DNA from: ZAX-1 sp046533095
GTDB lineage: Bacteria; Bacillota; Clostridia; Lachnospirales; Lachnospiraceae
Assembly (NCBI GenBank): GCA_046533095.1
Contig: JAJQRA010000037.1
Coordinates: 1 to 64,000 of the forward strand
Length of the DNA stretch: 64,000 bases
Reading direction: 5' to 3'
Both the position numbers and the translations under genes were made by a program. The notes under the pieces are model-generated. The model did not search any database. It worked only from the letters and a program-made list of their open reading frames with translations, and was not told where the DNA came from. This document shows, one piece after another, positions 1 to 8,200 of this stretch (its first letter is position 1; every line of letters begins with the position of its first letter).

Positions 1-47
1 ATAATCACATCTCTAAAAAAAATAATCATAGAAGGGAGAAGAAGGAA

Positions 48-266
48 ATGAAAACATTTGTTCTACAAACAGCGGAGCGCGCAATCAAAACAGCGGCGCA
101 AAGCATGATAGCAAGCATCGGGACAACCTCCCTTATTGGAGACCTGCAGTGGGGGATAGTCCTATCAACAACAGGTATGGCGGTCGTGTTATCCATACTC
201 ACAAGCATTGCAAGCTCGGGCATCGGCGACAGTACGCCGAGCCTTATAGGGAAAAAGGAGGAATAA
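48..266 (+). CDS. Phage holin, r1t type
   Basis: Small 72-residue membrane protein of the phage r1t holin family. It would form lesions in the cytoplasmic membrane at the end of the lytic cycle so that the endolysin can reach the wall. The N-terminal pattern (FVLQTAERAIKTAAQS) and the C-terminal SILTSIASSGIGD-TPSL stretch are typical of the family, with a hydrophobic segment at about residues 28-52 between them. The start is preceded by an AGAAGGA ribosome binding site. The endolysin starts 2 bp after the stop, giving a standard holin-lysin cassette. It marks the left part of the window as prophage late region. Confidence 0.85.
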   Translation: MKTFVLQTAERAIKTAAQSMIASIGTTSLIGDLQWGIVLSTTGMAVVLSILTSIASSGIGDSTPSLIGKKEE

Positions 267-268
267 GT

Positions 269-1102
269 ATGAATAAGCTTGATTTAGCGGTAAGATGGGC
301 GATAGCAGTAGCCAAGGACGATAGCCACGGCTATGACCAAGGAGGGCACAGGACTTTTACGACAGACGCGGGCGATTTAAGCGGTCTGGACTATGATTGT
401 AGTTCGTTGGTCATAAGCGCGTTTCAGCAGGCAGGAGTGCCGGTATATAGTGGTGGTGCAAGCTATACAGGAAACATGCGCAGCGTATTCCTAAAAACAG
501 GATTCTCGGACGTGACAAGTAAAATCAGTTTAAGCACGGGCAGTGGATTGATTTACGGAGATGTCATGTTACACGAGGGACACCATACCGCTATCTACAT
601 CGGAAATAGCCAGATTGTCCACGCATCAATAAACGAACTTGGTAAGATTACAGGCGGCAAAATAGGAGACCAGACAGGCAAAGAAATATGCGTACGGAGC
701 TACTACAATCATCCTTGGAATGTAGTTTTGCGGTATACAGTAGAATCTGCTACAAAAACGGAAGATGCAAAGCCGATTGCAGAAACAAAGCCTAATCCGG
801 TCAAGGCTATCCCTAGCAAGAACTGGATTTCAGAGCTACAACGCAGTATCGGCGCAAAATCGGACGGAATTGCGGGGCCGGAGACATTGGGGAAATGTCC
901 GCTGCTAAAGCGTGGATCTACCGTCCATCCGGTCTACCTTGTACAGAGTTGGCTTAATATTTTAGGCTATCCGTGCAGTGTGGCTGATAGTATTTTTGGA
1001 AACAGGACGGAAAGTGGAGTTAGAGCATATCAAAAAGCGCAAGGGGTAGTAGCAGATGGGATCGTTGGACGCAATACTTGGGCAAAAATTTTGGGACTGT
1101 AA
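269..1102 (+). CDS. Phage endolysin: NlpC/P60-like amidase with C-terminal peptidoglycan-binding domain
   Basis: Predicted 277-residue peptidoglycan hydrolase. The N-terminal catalytic domain (about residues 1-160) has the DYDCSS cysteine motif near residue 40, a GDVMLHEGHHTAIYIG histidine motif and a downstream VHAS element. This is the layout of phage NlpC/P60-like cysteine amidases. After a linker rich in Lys and Pro, the C-terminal about 85 residues form a PG_binding_1 module (DGIAGPETL, then FGNRTESGVRAYQ and DGIVGRNTW). The ATG at 269 follows GGAGGAATAAGT. Longer in-frame starts lie inside the holin gene and lack a good ribosome binding site. It acts with the holin just upstream. Confidence 0.85.
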   Translation: MNKLDLAVRWAIAVAKDDSHGYDQGGHRTFTTDAGDLSGLDYDCSSLVISAFQQAGVPVYSGGASYTGNMRSVFLKTGFSDVTSKISLSTGSGLIYGDVMLHEGHHTAIYIGNSQIVHASINELGKITGGKIGDQTGKEICVRSYYNHPWNVVLRYTVESATKTEDAKPIAETKPNPVKAIPSKNWISELQRSIGAKSDGIAGPETLGKCPLLKRGSTVHPVYLVQSWLNILGYPCSVADSIFGNRTESGVRAYQKAQGVVADGIVGRNTWAKILGL

Positions 1103-1180
1103 AAAAATGATTGACATTTAAAAAAATTATGATATTTTGCTGTGGATTGAAACTTGAGGTTTTAAATGTTAAAGAAAACA

Positions 1181-1209
1181 AAAAGCTGGGGACATGTTCC
1201 CCGGCTTTT
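1181..1209 (+). terminator. Rho-independent terminator after endolysin
   Basis: AAAAGC pairs with GCTTTT and GGGGA with TCCCC around a short loop, followed by a run of T. It ends the holin-lysin transcript and separates it from the opposite-strand cargo genes. Confidence 0.85.
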
Positions 1210-1230
1210 TTTGTATTGAGCAATATTTAT

Positions 1231-1620
1231 TTACAATTCGTCATAGAAATATCCTTGTTTCGGGCATCCCAGAGAGGGTGCGACATGCTCGTATTGGAGC
1301 GTTCCGTCCTCAACGATTTTAATCGGATATGTAAGGGCAACATTGTTTTTATCATAGCAGGCGATTTCGACCCCAAGCTTGCGGCAATCACAATCGTCCA
1401 TCCATTCGCCATCTGTATTTTTGCAACCCTCCGGTCTGTTCCATTGGGCAACGAGGGCGTAAATGTCGCGGCCACCGAATTTTCCGTAGCCTTTATAGTC
1501 TTTTTCTTCAATCACTGCTCCATCTGGGCAAAGGACATATACCGGGAACGTTTCCTTGTTCGAATATGCGTTGCTAATACTCCTTTGAGTATCTGAGGTA
1601 ATCCAACTAAAAAATCCCAT
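1231..1620 (-). CDS. Prophage cargo protein of unknown function
   Basis: 129-residue soluble protein beginning MGFFSWITSDT. It resembles small hypothetical proteins often found in Firmicutes prophages, but I do not know a function. It is rich in Trp, Tyr and Asp and has four to five cysteines, including a DDCDC cluster and a late GCPKQGY, so metal binding is possible but unproven. The start at 1620 was chosen because GAAGGA lies just upstream. Longer in-frame starts would run through the conserved leader hairpin. It is transcribed from its own promoter-operator (1763-1791) and ends close to the endolysin terminator. Confidence 0.6.
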   Translation of the reverse strand: MGFFSWITSDTQRSISNAYSNKETFPVYVLCPDGAVIEEKDYKGYGKFGGRDIYALVAQWNRPEGCKNTDGEWMDDCDCRKLGVEIACYDKNNVALTYPIKIVEDGTLQYEHVAPSLGCPKQGYFYDEL

Positions 1621-1659
1621 TTTTTCCTTCTTCCCCCCACGGTAGACCGCCGTGGGTCG
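1617..1659 (-). repeat. Leader hairpin repeat, copy 1
   Basis: 43 bp identical to 2163-2205. On the minus strand it holds a CCCACGG/CCGTGGG stem with a 7-nt loop, then the GAAGGA ribosome binding site and the start codon of the 1231-1620 gene. Read on the plus strand, the hairpin is followed by a T-rich run and could also stop rightward transcription. Confidence 0.75.
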
Positions 1660-1762
1660 CTTTTTATTTTTTAATTGTCCCAAAAAGTAGTGGTTCTCCA
1701 TCCGATTCGAAAACTCCATCCACAAACCATCCTTCTACTTCTATGTTTTATTTGTTAATAAC

Positions 1763-1791
1763 ATTATACCACCTGATAAGTGGAAAGTCAA
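1763..1791 (-). promoter_or_regulatory. Sigma-A promoter with dyad operator, copy 1
   Basis: On the minus strand: TTGACT (1791-1786), a 17-bp spacer and TATAAT (1768-1763). The spacer carries a CCAC-N7-GTGG dyad, so a bound repressor would block RNA polymerase. It drives the 1231-1620 gene. It is one of three near-identical copies in 1.4 kb. This copy has diverged slightly from the other two. Confidence 0.8.
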
Positions 1792-1809
1792 CAGGTTTTT
1801 TAAATATAT

Positions 1810-2166
1810 TTATATTTCTTGCCCATCTTGCGTGTCCAGTATCCCAACGGCTCGGCCGTCCCTTTTTCGCACCAGGACGGTAAAACGATCTCCATTTTTC
1901 GGGTTTTCTTTTTCTAGCCTTTCAATAATCCGATCTATGCCCAAAACCGGGACGCCGTAAATCGAAAATTTACCTCCATCAAAAACGACCTCTTCCGTTC
2001 CGTATTCTTCAATACCTATCTCACTAAATACGTAGTCAAGTACGTATTTAGGTGGTCTAGTTTTTCCACCTACCCAATTTTCGATTGTGCGCAGCGGTAT
2101 TCCAAGTTGCTGCGCCGCCTGCGCCTGTGTCATCCCATTTTCTTTTAAAAGCTTCTTAAGATCCAT
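1810..2166 (-). CDS. Xre-family HTH regulator (phage-type)
   Basis: 118-residue protein. Residues about 3-45 form a helix-turn-helix of the Xre/Cro type (KENGMTQAQAAQQLGIP followed by TIENWVGGKTRPPKYV). The remaining about 70 residues have a short charged domain of unknown role. The ATG is preceded by GAAGGA within a 43-bp leader hairpin also present in front of the 1231-1620 gene. It lies 49 bp after the 2216-2608 gene and is probably co-transcribed with it. By position it is the obvious candidate to bind the CCAC-N7-GTGG dyads in the three local promoters, including the one that drives it. That is inference. Confidence 0.75.
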   Translation of the reverse strand: MDLKKLLKENGMTQAQAAQQLGIPLRTIENWVGGKTRPPKYVLDYVFSEIGIEEYGTEEVVFDGGKFSIYGVPVLGIDRIIERLEKENPKNGDRFTVLVRKRDGRAVGILDTQDGQEI

Positions 2167-2205
2167 TTTTTCCTTCTTCCCCCCACGGTAGACCGCCGTG
2201 GGTCG
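2163..2205 (-). repeat. Leader hairpin repeat, copy 2
   Basis: 43 bp identical to 1617-1659. It holds the same hairpin and ribosome binding site directly in front of the Xre regulator start codon at 2166. Confidence 0.75.
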
Positions 2206-2215
2206 GATAGTTGGG

Positions 2216-2608
2216 TCAGTATATGGTCGGATCGAGTGTTCGATCGATCGCCTTTATCGCGTCATGGATGCCAAGGCATTTTTTCCGATGCTCTCGGTAA
2301 TTTTTGATGTATCCTTCTAGCTCCTTCAAGATCGGAAGATTTTCTTCTTCTTTTATGCGCGAGATATACGATCCGTCAGACGTCTTATCGTACTCCTCGC
2401 CTATATCTCCCCACATCTCATCATGCCGTAGAAAGAAATTTTCAATTTTTGCGAACTCTGTTTTTTCCTTGCTGTCTTCATTTTTTAAAATTTTATACAG
2501 TCGGGCTTTTTCTTCTTCTAATTCATCAGATTTTGGCTCTTCGCCAGCTTCTAAAATTCCGTTGACTACCTCCTCCGTCTCATATAATTTTTTTTCAATT
2601 TTCGTCAT
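2216..2608 (-). CDS. Hypothetical charged helical protein (prophage cargo)
   Basis: 130-residue acidic protein, very rich in Glu and Lys and probably mostly helical or coiled coil. It has no signal peptide or membrane segment. I do not recognise the family. The start follows GGAGGAT. It is the first gene after promoter copy 2 and precedes the Xre regulator on the same strand. Its 5' untranslated region (about 2609-2652) closely matches that of the GNAT gene, so the two transcription units look duplicated from one template. Confidence 0.55.
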   Translation of the reverse strand: MTKIEKKLYETEEVVNGILEAGEEPKSDELEEEKARLYKILKNEDSKEKTEFAKIENFFLRHDEMWGDIGEEYDKTSDGSYISRIKEEENLPILKELEGYIKNYREHRKKCLGIHDAIKAIDRTLDPTIY

Positions 2609-2652
2609 TTTTTTTATCCTCCGTTTTCAATCTCTTGTTTAACTTATAATTC

Positions 2653-2681
2653 ATTATACCACTTATTAGGTGGTAAGTCAA
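2653..2681 (-). promoter_or_regulatory. Sigma-A promoter with dyad operator, copy 2
   Basis: On the minus strand: TTGACT (2681-2676), 17-bp spacer, TATAAT (2658-2653). The spacer contains TACCAC-N7-GTGGTA. It is identical to copy 3 over the whole core and drives the 2216-2608 gene and probably the Xre gene after it. Confidence 0.85.
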
Positions 2682-2699
2682 CAGGTTTTTTAAATATAT

Positions 2700-3071
2700 T
2701 TACATTTCGTACACACCAAACCCTTGGTCGTATACGTCTTCGCTACTTTCTTCTCCGATACGTTCATACAGCCTTTTTGCATCGGCGTTGTCTGGAGCTA
2801 CTAGGTAGCTAGAAACTACCTGTTTCTTTAACTCCATCAAGAACCATGTGCCGTACCCATGGCCTTGGTACTCTGGGTCGATGTCGATTCTTTCGAGGTA
2901 TGCATAGCCATCCTCGTCAGAAAGAACCTCTACGATTTCAATTTCTCCGTCCTCGTCTTCTCTTTCCACTTCGGATGGTAAAAATGAAGCCCATCCGATC
3001 TCTACTCCATCTAAAGTCATTTTGTATTCAAAGTCATTTATTTTTTTTATTTCCCTTTTCGCTTTCATCAT
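2700..3071 (-). CDS. GNAT-family N-acetyltransferase (prophage cargo)
   Basis: 123-residue acetyl-CoA-dependent N-acetyltransferase of the GNAT fold. The central motif A is clear: a beta strand (YLERIDIDPEYQ) leading into the QGHGYG pyrophosphate loop and a following helix. A later NADAKRLYERIG segment corresponds to motif B. The acceptor is unknown. It is unusually acidic for the family. Two ATGs (3071 and 3068) follow GGAGGAACC, and the first is used here. It has its own promoter-operator copy 3 and is the last prophage-type gene before the chromosomal BIG2 gene. Confidence 0.75.
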   Translation of the reverse strand: MMKAKREIKKINDFEYKMTLDGVEIGWASFLPSEVEREDEDGEIEIVEVLSDEDGYAYLERIDIDPEYQGHGYGTWFLMELKKQVVSSYLVAPDNADAKRLYERIGEESSEDVYDQGFGVYEM

Positions 3072-3115
3072 CTTTGGTTCCTCCGTTTTTTAGTTTCTTG
3101 TTTAACTTATAATTC

Positions 3116-3144
3116 ATTATACCACTTATTAGGTGGTAAGTCAA
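3116..3144 (-). promoter_or_regulatory. Sigma-A promoter with dyad operator, copy 3
   Basis: On the minus strand: TTGACT (3144-3139), 17-bp spacer, TATAAT (3121-3116), with TACCAC-N7-GTGGTA in the spacer. It drives the GNAT gene. Confidence 0.85.
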
Positions 3145-3278
3145 CAGGTTTTTTCACATTTTATCAAAAAATATTGTTAGATTTTTGTTAGATCTAAAAA
3201 TTAAAAAATGGCTCTAAACTCTTTAAAATAAGCAATTTTATAAAAAAATAGTAGTTCTGTTAAGGGGATGGTACACCA
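3145..3278. other. Possible prophage/chromosome junction
   Basis: AT-rich stretch between the last phage-type promoter and the BIG2 gene. It contains short TTGTTAGAT direct repeats near 3174-3192. There is no integrase in the window. The BIG2 reading frame is open back to a TAA at 3261 without a signal peptide, which would fit an insertion point here. An att core cannot be identified without the other end of the element. Confidence 0.3.
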
Positions 3279-4724
3279 GTGACACCAGGCGATATTAATT
3301 GGACTGGTATTGGCAACGGTGTTTCAGTTTCTAGTGCTACTTTTTCTGAAATACCATCCAAATTTCCATATACAGTAACCGCTACAGTAACAGTTGCTGT
3401 AGCCCCAGGCACAGCTGCAGGTAACCGAACCCTTACAGCAACAATTGATGGTAACTCTGCTAATGTTGTCATACATATAACTGCTGCGACAGTCCCTGTA
3501 GCAAGCGTTTCTTTAGCACCTAATCCGGTTAATTTAAAGCTTGGCGAAACAACGACACAGCAGCTAACAGCAACCGTAGCACCGGCTAATGCAACGAACA
3601 AAGCTGTAACATGGGCTTCTAGCAACAAGGCCGTTGCTGACGTTTCCACATCTGGTCTCGTTACTGCAAAGGCAGTTGGAACCGCAACCATTACAGCAAC
3701 AGCAGGTGGAAAATCCGGTACCGCTACCATAAATGTAGCCGCAGCTGATATTCGTTTAACAAAGATCACCTTATCTAAAACTAAACTTACAATCGTAAAA
3801 GGTAAATCTGCAACATTAACAGCAACATTTACTCCAGCAAATGCGATTGCCGCTGACAAAGTATTAAAATATACCAGCAGCGATACAAAGATTGCTACGG
3901 TAGAAGACGGCAAAGTTACTGGAAAGAATGCCGGAATCGCAACAATTACCGTAAAATCAGGAAATGGAAAATCAGCTACAGCTACCGTAACCGTAGCAGA
4001 TGTTACATTAAATTCAAAAGCAGTAACCTTACAGGTTAAAAAGACAACGACCGACTTAAAAGTTGACACTATATTCCCGGCAAAAGACAGTGTTAAATGG
4101 AAAAGTTCTAATACTAAAGTGGTAACCGTTAGTAGTAAAGGCAAACTTACTGCAGGAAGCAAAACTGGAACAGCAACCATCACTGCAACAACAGCAAGTG
4201 GTGCTATAGCTACAGCTAAAGTAACGGTTCAAGCAAAACCAGTCGTAGTAAAAAAATTAAATGTTACTAAAACATTACTGTTAGTAAAAGGAAAATCTGA
4301 AACATTAACAGCTACGAAAGATCCACTTGGTGCACCCGGAACAATTAAATATTCTACATCAAACAAAAAAGTTGCAACCGTAGACAAAAACGGAAAAGTG
4401 AAAGCAATCGCTGCTGGAACAGCAACGATTACAGCAGCAGTCGAGGTTGGTAGCAAGACGATAAAGGCTACCACTAAGGTAACAGTAGCAGGTATTACAT
4501 TAAAAGCAACCAAAGCAAATGTAAAAGTTAACAAAATTGTTACAATTACAGTAAAATCAACTGTACCTAAGAACGATAATATTACCTATACGTCTTCTGA
4601 TAAAAAGATAGCTACGGTTGATTCCAGAGGTAAGGTAAAAGGTGTAAAGGCAGGCAAAGCAACCATCACTGTAACAACCAAAAGTGGTGCAACAGCTAAA
4701 TTTACGGTAACTGTCAAAAACTAA
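3279..4724 (+). CDS. BIG2 Ig-like repeat surface protein, probably 5'-truncated
   Basis: 481 residues made of an N-terminal beta-rich segment and five bacterial Ig-like (BIG2) domains at about 70-150, 155-240, 242-318, 322-402 and 404-481. Each has the 'W/Y-x-S-S-x-x-x-V/I-A-x-V ... G-x-A-x-I-T' core. Such repeats form stalks in extracellular adhesins and S-layer-type proteins. There is no signal peptide, membrane anchor or catalytic domain. The frame stays open back to a stop at 3261. The only start in reach is GTG 3279, 11 nt from AAGGGG. The protein therefore looks like the tail of a larger secreted protein cut off at the prophage edge. An independent short gene cannot be excluded. Confidence 0.7.
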   Translation: MTPGDINWTGIGNGVSVSSATFSEIPSKFPYTVTATVTVAVAPGTAAGNRTLTATIDGNSANVVIHITAATVPVASVSLAPNPVNLKLGETTTQQLTATVAPANATNKAVTWASSNKAVADVSTSGLVTAKAVGTATITATAGGKSGTATINVAAADIRLTKITLSKTKLTIVKGKSATLTATFTPANAIAADKVLKYTSSDTKIATVEDGKVTGKNAGIATITVKSGNGKSATATVTVADVTLNSKAVTLQVKKTTTDLKVDTIFPAKDSVKWKSSNTKVVTVSSKGKLTAGSKTGTATITATTASGAIATAKVTVQAKPVVVKKLNVTKTLLLVKGKSETLTATKDPLGAPGTIKYSTSNKKVATVDKNGKVKAIAAGTATITAAVEVGSKTIKATTKVTVAGITLKATKANVKVNKIVTITVKSTVPKNDNITYTSSDKKIATVDSRGKVKGVKAGKATITVTTKSGATAKFTVTVKN

Positions 4725-4816
4725 ATAAGTGTAGCCAGATCTTCTCGTAATTTATATATGGAACAAGTAACTTACGATAAGAAGCTGCATGAATAACGAA
4801 CTACATTAGCAACGAA

Positions 4817-4858
4817 TCAAATACGCTTAGCCAGATTTTACTGACTAAGCGTATTTGA
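4817..4858. terminator. Long hairpin terminator after BIG2 gene
   Basis: A 14-bp perfect stem (TCAAATACGCTTAG against its complement), extended by three more pairs after one mismatch, with a 6-nt loop. There is no long T run, so termination strength is uncertain. Confidence 0.6.
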
Positions 4859-4879
4859 TATTTAAGAATGAGGGTAAGT

Positions 4880-6496
4880 ATGGGAAAAAAAAGATACGAA
4901 GACAAGTGGGATAATATTCTATTAAGTATAGCCACCTATGGGTTTGTGGTTATTATGATTGCATTATTCCCCTTGTATTATCAAAATAACTATTACAATA
5001 TTGTAAGTGCAAAAACTTCTTTTTTTAAAACATGTGCAATCGCTTTTTGCCTGATCGCCCTATGCATATTGATTTTAAGATTTGCCATCAATTTAAAAAA
5101 AATAAAAAGCAGTACATTCAATCGAAAGGCTTTCCTCGAGCAGCAGAAAAAAAACGGCCTCAATCTATTTGGTGTCTTGTTGTTTGTAGCAGTGATCGTT
5201 TCTACTATAAACAGCGCTCATAAATCGGAAGCATTCTTGGGAAATACGGAACGTATGCTTGGATCATTGTTTCTGGGGCTGTGCCTCCTTGTATATTTTA
5301 TCATAGCCGGATATCTAAAGCCTACCATGCATCTGGTCTGGCTCTATTTGATCGTCAATCTGCTTGTTTTAGGGTTGGCAGATTTAAACTTTTTTGGCAT
5401 TGACCTGCTTGGTATGGACACAAACCAGACCGGGTTTATTAGTACGATCGGAAACTCTAATTTCCTTGCAAATTATGATGCTCTAGTCTTACCGATTGGC
5501 ATGTGCCTATTCTATATAAGTGAAACAACGTTTTCAAAATCAATCTATTCTGTGTTTTTAACAATCGGATTTTGTGGAGCCTTTGCATCATCCGCTGATA
5601 GTTGGATACTAGGTATCGGAAGTGCCTACTTGCTCTTGCTGTGGTTCTCCATGTCCTCCTTTGAAAAATTGGGGAAATTCTGCCAACTTGCAGGATTGTT
5701 TACTTTAAGTTCTCTTTTGATAAAAGTAGGGGCAACGCTAGCTATTTCCTTTGGCTTGAAGACTCCTCATTTGCCCGGATTGCCTCAAAGCTATGGATAT
5801 CTTCTGCTTCGCACAGAACTATTAATCGCAGAAGCCATCCTCCTTACCGTCGTATACTTGCTATGCAGGAAATTAGGCTCTTGCCTTGTGGAGACAACGA
5901 ACATAGAGAATCAAAAGAGATTGCTGAACATCCGAAAGATACTATTTGGACTGCTGCTATCTGCCCTTCTTCTGGCTACACTATTATTCGGAATCGCAAA
6001 TGCCTTTCCGCAAGCAGCTAAGAACACCCCCTGGCTTTCGGCATTCACATTAACAGATACGTTTGGAAGTGGTCGCGGATTTATCTGGAAATACACGATA
6101 CGAGCATGGGAAGACCTCTCTTTGAAAGATAAAATCTTTGGTGTCGGCCTTAGTAATTTTGTTCCCTTTATCTATAAGGACTATGCGGCAGAACTATCAC
6201 AAATATTTGGTAGTAGTGCCCGGCTGATTGACGCCCATAATGAATTTCTGCAATTTCTTGTTACAACAGGCCTTCTAGGGGCAATCGGATACTTTGGCAT
6301 GTTAATTTCCTCAATTGTCAAATTTGGGAAGATGACAAAGAAACAGCCACTCCTGCTGATTGGAAGCGTAACGGCACTCTCCTACCTTATGCAGGGGCTG
6401 GTAAATAATCCCCAGACATTTACAACACCACTACTCTTTATTTTCTTCGGGGTTATGGAAAGCCTCTATCGAAAATATAAGGCTCAAGCATCATAG
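4880..6496 (+). CDS. O-antigen ligase/Wzy-like polytopic membrane protein
   Basis: About 538 residues with 11-12 predicted membrane helices. It shows the O-antigen-ligase-like (Wzy_C) layout: a large loop in the second half followed by GRGFIWKYTIRAWED and then AHNEFLQFLVTTGLLG. These hold the conserved Arg and His of the family. Members join or polymerise glycans at the outer face of the membrane. In a Gram-positive this would be a cell-wall polysaccharide or a glycan on a surface protein. The start at 4880 follows GAGGG at 5-nt spacing. An ATG 12 nt upstream overlaps that site. No glycosyltransferases are adjacent, so the substrate is unknown. Confidence 0.7.
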   Translation: MGKKRYEDKWDNILLSIATYGFVVIMIALFPLYYQNNYYNIVSAKTSFFKTCAIAFCLIALCILILRFAINLKKIKSSTFNRKAFLEQQKKNGLNLFGVLLFVAVIVSTINSAHKSEAFLGNTERMLGSLFLGLCLLVYFIIAGYLKPTMHLVWLYLIVNLLVLGLADLNFFGIDLLGMDTNQTGFISTIGNSNFLANYDALVLPIGMCLFYISETTFSKSIYSVFLTIGFCGAFASSADSWILGIGSAYLLLLWFSMSSFEKLGKFCQLAGLFTLSSLLIKVGATLAISFGLKTPHLPGLPQSYGYLLLRTELLIAEAILLTVVYLLCRKLGSCLVETTNIENQKRLLNIRKILFGLLLSALLLATLLFGIANAFPQAAKNTPWLSAFTLTDTFGSGRGFIWKYTIRAWEDLSLKDKIFGVGLSNFVPFIYKDYAAELSQIFGSSARLIDAHNEFLQFLVTTGLLGAIGYFGMLISSIVKFGKMTKKQPLLLIGSVTALSYLMQGLVNNPQTFTTPLLFIFFGVMESLYRKYKAQAS

Positions 6497-6528
6497 AAAC
6501 GCAATTGTTCCATCCCCTAATCAAAAAT

Positions 6529-6557
6529 GGCTTGCCTTTCAACTTCCTTGGCAAGCC
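6529..6557. terminator. Hairpin between convergent genes
   Basis: GGCTTGCC pairs perfectly with GGCAAGCC across a 13-nt loop, 33 bp after the stop of the Wzy-like gene. There is no T run, so a terminator role is only likely from position. Confidence 0.4.
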
Positions 6558-6685
6558 GATACATATACCCGAGGGATTTTTCTTTGTGCGGTTTGGCACA
6601 TTCCACCCTATTTCTTTTTCTGATCGAAAACAAAATATCCAAAGCCTTGTTGTCTTTCGAAATGATAAGAAAGTAAATTGTTTTA

Positions 6686-7960
6686 CTAATCATCGTCCTC
6701 TTCCACTTTCTCTGGTATTTTCATAAAAATCTTATTAATACGATTTTTCTCCACATCCTCAACGCGCAAAAACACCTCATCTTCTGTTGTAATCGATTCG
6801 CCGGTTTCCGGTAGATGGTCAAGCAGGCCGATTAAGTAGCCCCCGATGGTATCATAGTCGTCTGAACTTAGCTCTAGCTTCAAAAGATTACATAAATCTT
6901 CCAGATTCATAGAACCTTGCACCATATATTCAAACTCATTTATTTTCTGAATCGGGTCTTCTTCGTCCGTATCATATTCGTCCCGGATTTCACCTACGAT
7001 TTCCTCTAATAGATCTTCTAAGGTAATAAGCCCTGCCGTTGCACCATATTCATCTAGTACAATCACAATATTTATGGACGACTGGCGCATTTCAATCAGC
7101 AATTCCGATATATTCTTGTGTTCATAAGTATAATAGGGTTTCCGTAAAATATGGCGGATAGCAAAGTTTTCTTTATTGTCATAAAGCAGTAAATCCTTCA
7201 TATTTATGATGCCAATCACGTTATCTGTAGATTTTTCATAAATAGGGATCCGCGTGAACTTATCCTCGCGAAAAATTTCAATCAGTTCTTTGTAGGTGCT
7301 ATTTACATCTGCAAACGTCATATCGATACGGGGAACCATGACTTCCTTTGCCTGTGCATCGCCAAAATCGAATACATTGTTGATCATGAGGCGTTCTTCC
7401 ATTTCAATTACCCCTACTTCGTGGCTTACATCTACAATGGTACGTAATTCATCTTCCGTCATTGTATTGCCTACTTTACGCGTATCCACTCTTAGGATAA
7501 ACAAAACCAGCATTGCAAGCTTGTTGATGATAAAGATGAGCGGTGTCAGCAATTTGATCAACAAAATAATGATATTTGCATAGGCTAACGCTATGCGATC
7601 CGCATAAATAGTCGCCAATGTTTTGGGGGAAATCTCTCCAAAAATCAGTATTAGCAACGTGATCACTCCAGTAGCAATTCCCGCCCCTATACTACCGAGT
7701 ATGCGAATAGCCAATGAGGTTGCCATTGAAGAGGCAGTCAGGTTTACAATGTTGTTTCCAATCAAAATAGCACTTAGCATTTTACCGGAATCTTCCGTTA
7801 TCTTTAATACCTTCTTTGCATTTTTATTTCCATCGTCTGCCAATGTTCGCATACGAAGCTTGTTGCATGTTGTTAATGCTGTTTCCGCCGACGAAAAAAA
7901 AGATGATAGCATAATCAACATCATTAATATAATAATCTGCGTGACGTCACTTGAGTCCAA
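6686..7960 (-). CDS. CNNM/CorC family transporter with CBS domains
   Basis: About 424 residues: an N-terminal DUF21/CNNM membrane domain (about 1-185) with the SAETAL motif, a paired CBS domain (about 200-330, VMVPRIDM and LDEYGATAGLITLEDLLEEIVGEI) and a C-terminal CorC_HlyC domain (about 345-424). Family members export Mg2+ or Na+/Mg2+ and sense nucleotides or Mg2+ through the CBS pair. The name hemolysin C is historical. TTG at 7960 is preferred because AAGGGAGAGAG lies just upstream and the resulting N-terminus matches the family. ATG 7978 lacks a ribosome binding site. It is a single-gene unit. Confidence 0.8.
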   Translation of the reverse strand: MDSSDVTQIIILMMLIMLSSFFSSAETALTTCNKLRMRTLADDGNKNAKKVLKITEDSGKMLSAILIGNNIVNLTASSMATSLAIRILGSIGAGIATGVITLLILIFGEISPKTLATIYADRIALAYANIIILLIKLLTPLIFIINKLAMLVLFILRVDTRKVGNTMTEDELRTIVDVSHEVGVIEMEERLMINNVFDFGDAQAKEVMVPRIDMTFADVNSTYKELIEIFREDKFTRIPIYEKSTDNVIGIINMKDLLLYDNKENFAIRHILRKPYYTYEHKNISELLIEMRQSSINIVIVLDEYGATAGLITLEDLLEEIVGEIRDEYDTDEEDPIQKINEFEYMVQGSMNLEDLCNLLKLELSSDDYDTIGGYLIGLLDHLPETGESITTEDEVFLRVEDVEKNRINKIFMKIPEKVEEDDD

Positions 7961-8200
7961 AAATCTCTCTCCCTTCATTAAATAGTAATATAGTTTATTA
8001 GAAGTTGCAGCGCAAGTTCTGATAAAAAGGCACATCTTTTCGTGCCGTCAATCTGATTATTGAACTACTATGTTCAATAATATACTGTATAAGAGGTGAA
8101 TTTGCAAGGGTTTCAGAAAAATTCTGCATATTTTTGTACAGATGCTCATATAGTTTCCTAAGAGGAAGTGCTAAATCGATCATGCACAAATTGACTATGC

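Noticed and set aside
1111..1596. Plus-strand open frame of about 161 codons after the endolysin
   Set aside because: It runs through the endolysin terminator and is antisense to the 1231-1620 gene, which has the better start and composition.
3260..4183. Long minus-strand open frame of about 307 codons
   Set aside because: It is antisense to the BIG2 repeats. Thr/Ala/Val-rich repeat DNA keeps the opposite strand open by composition. It has no ribosome binding site or recognisable domain.
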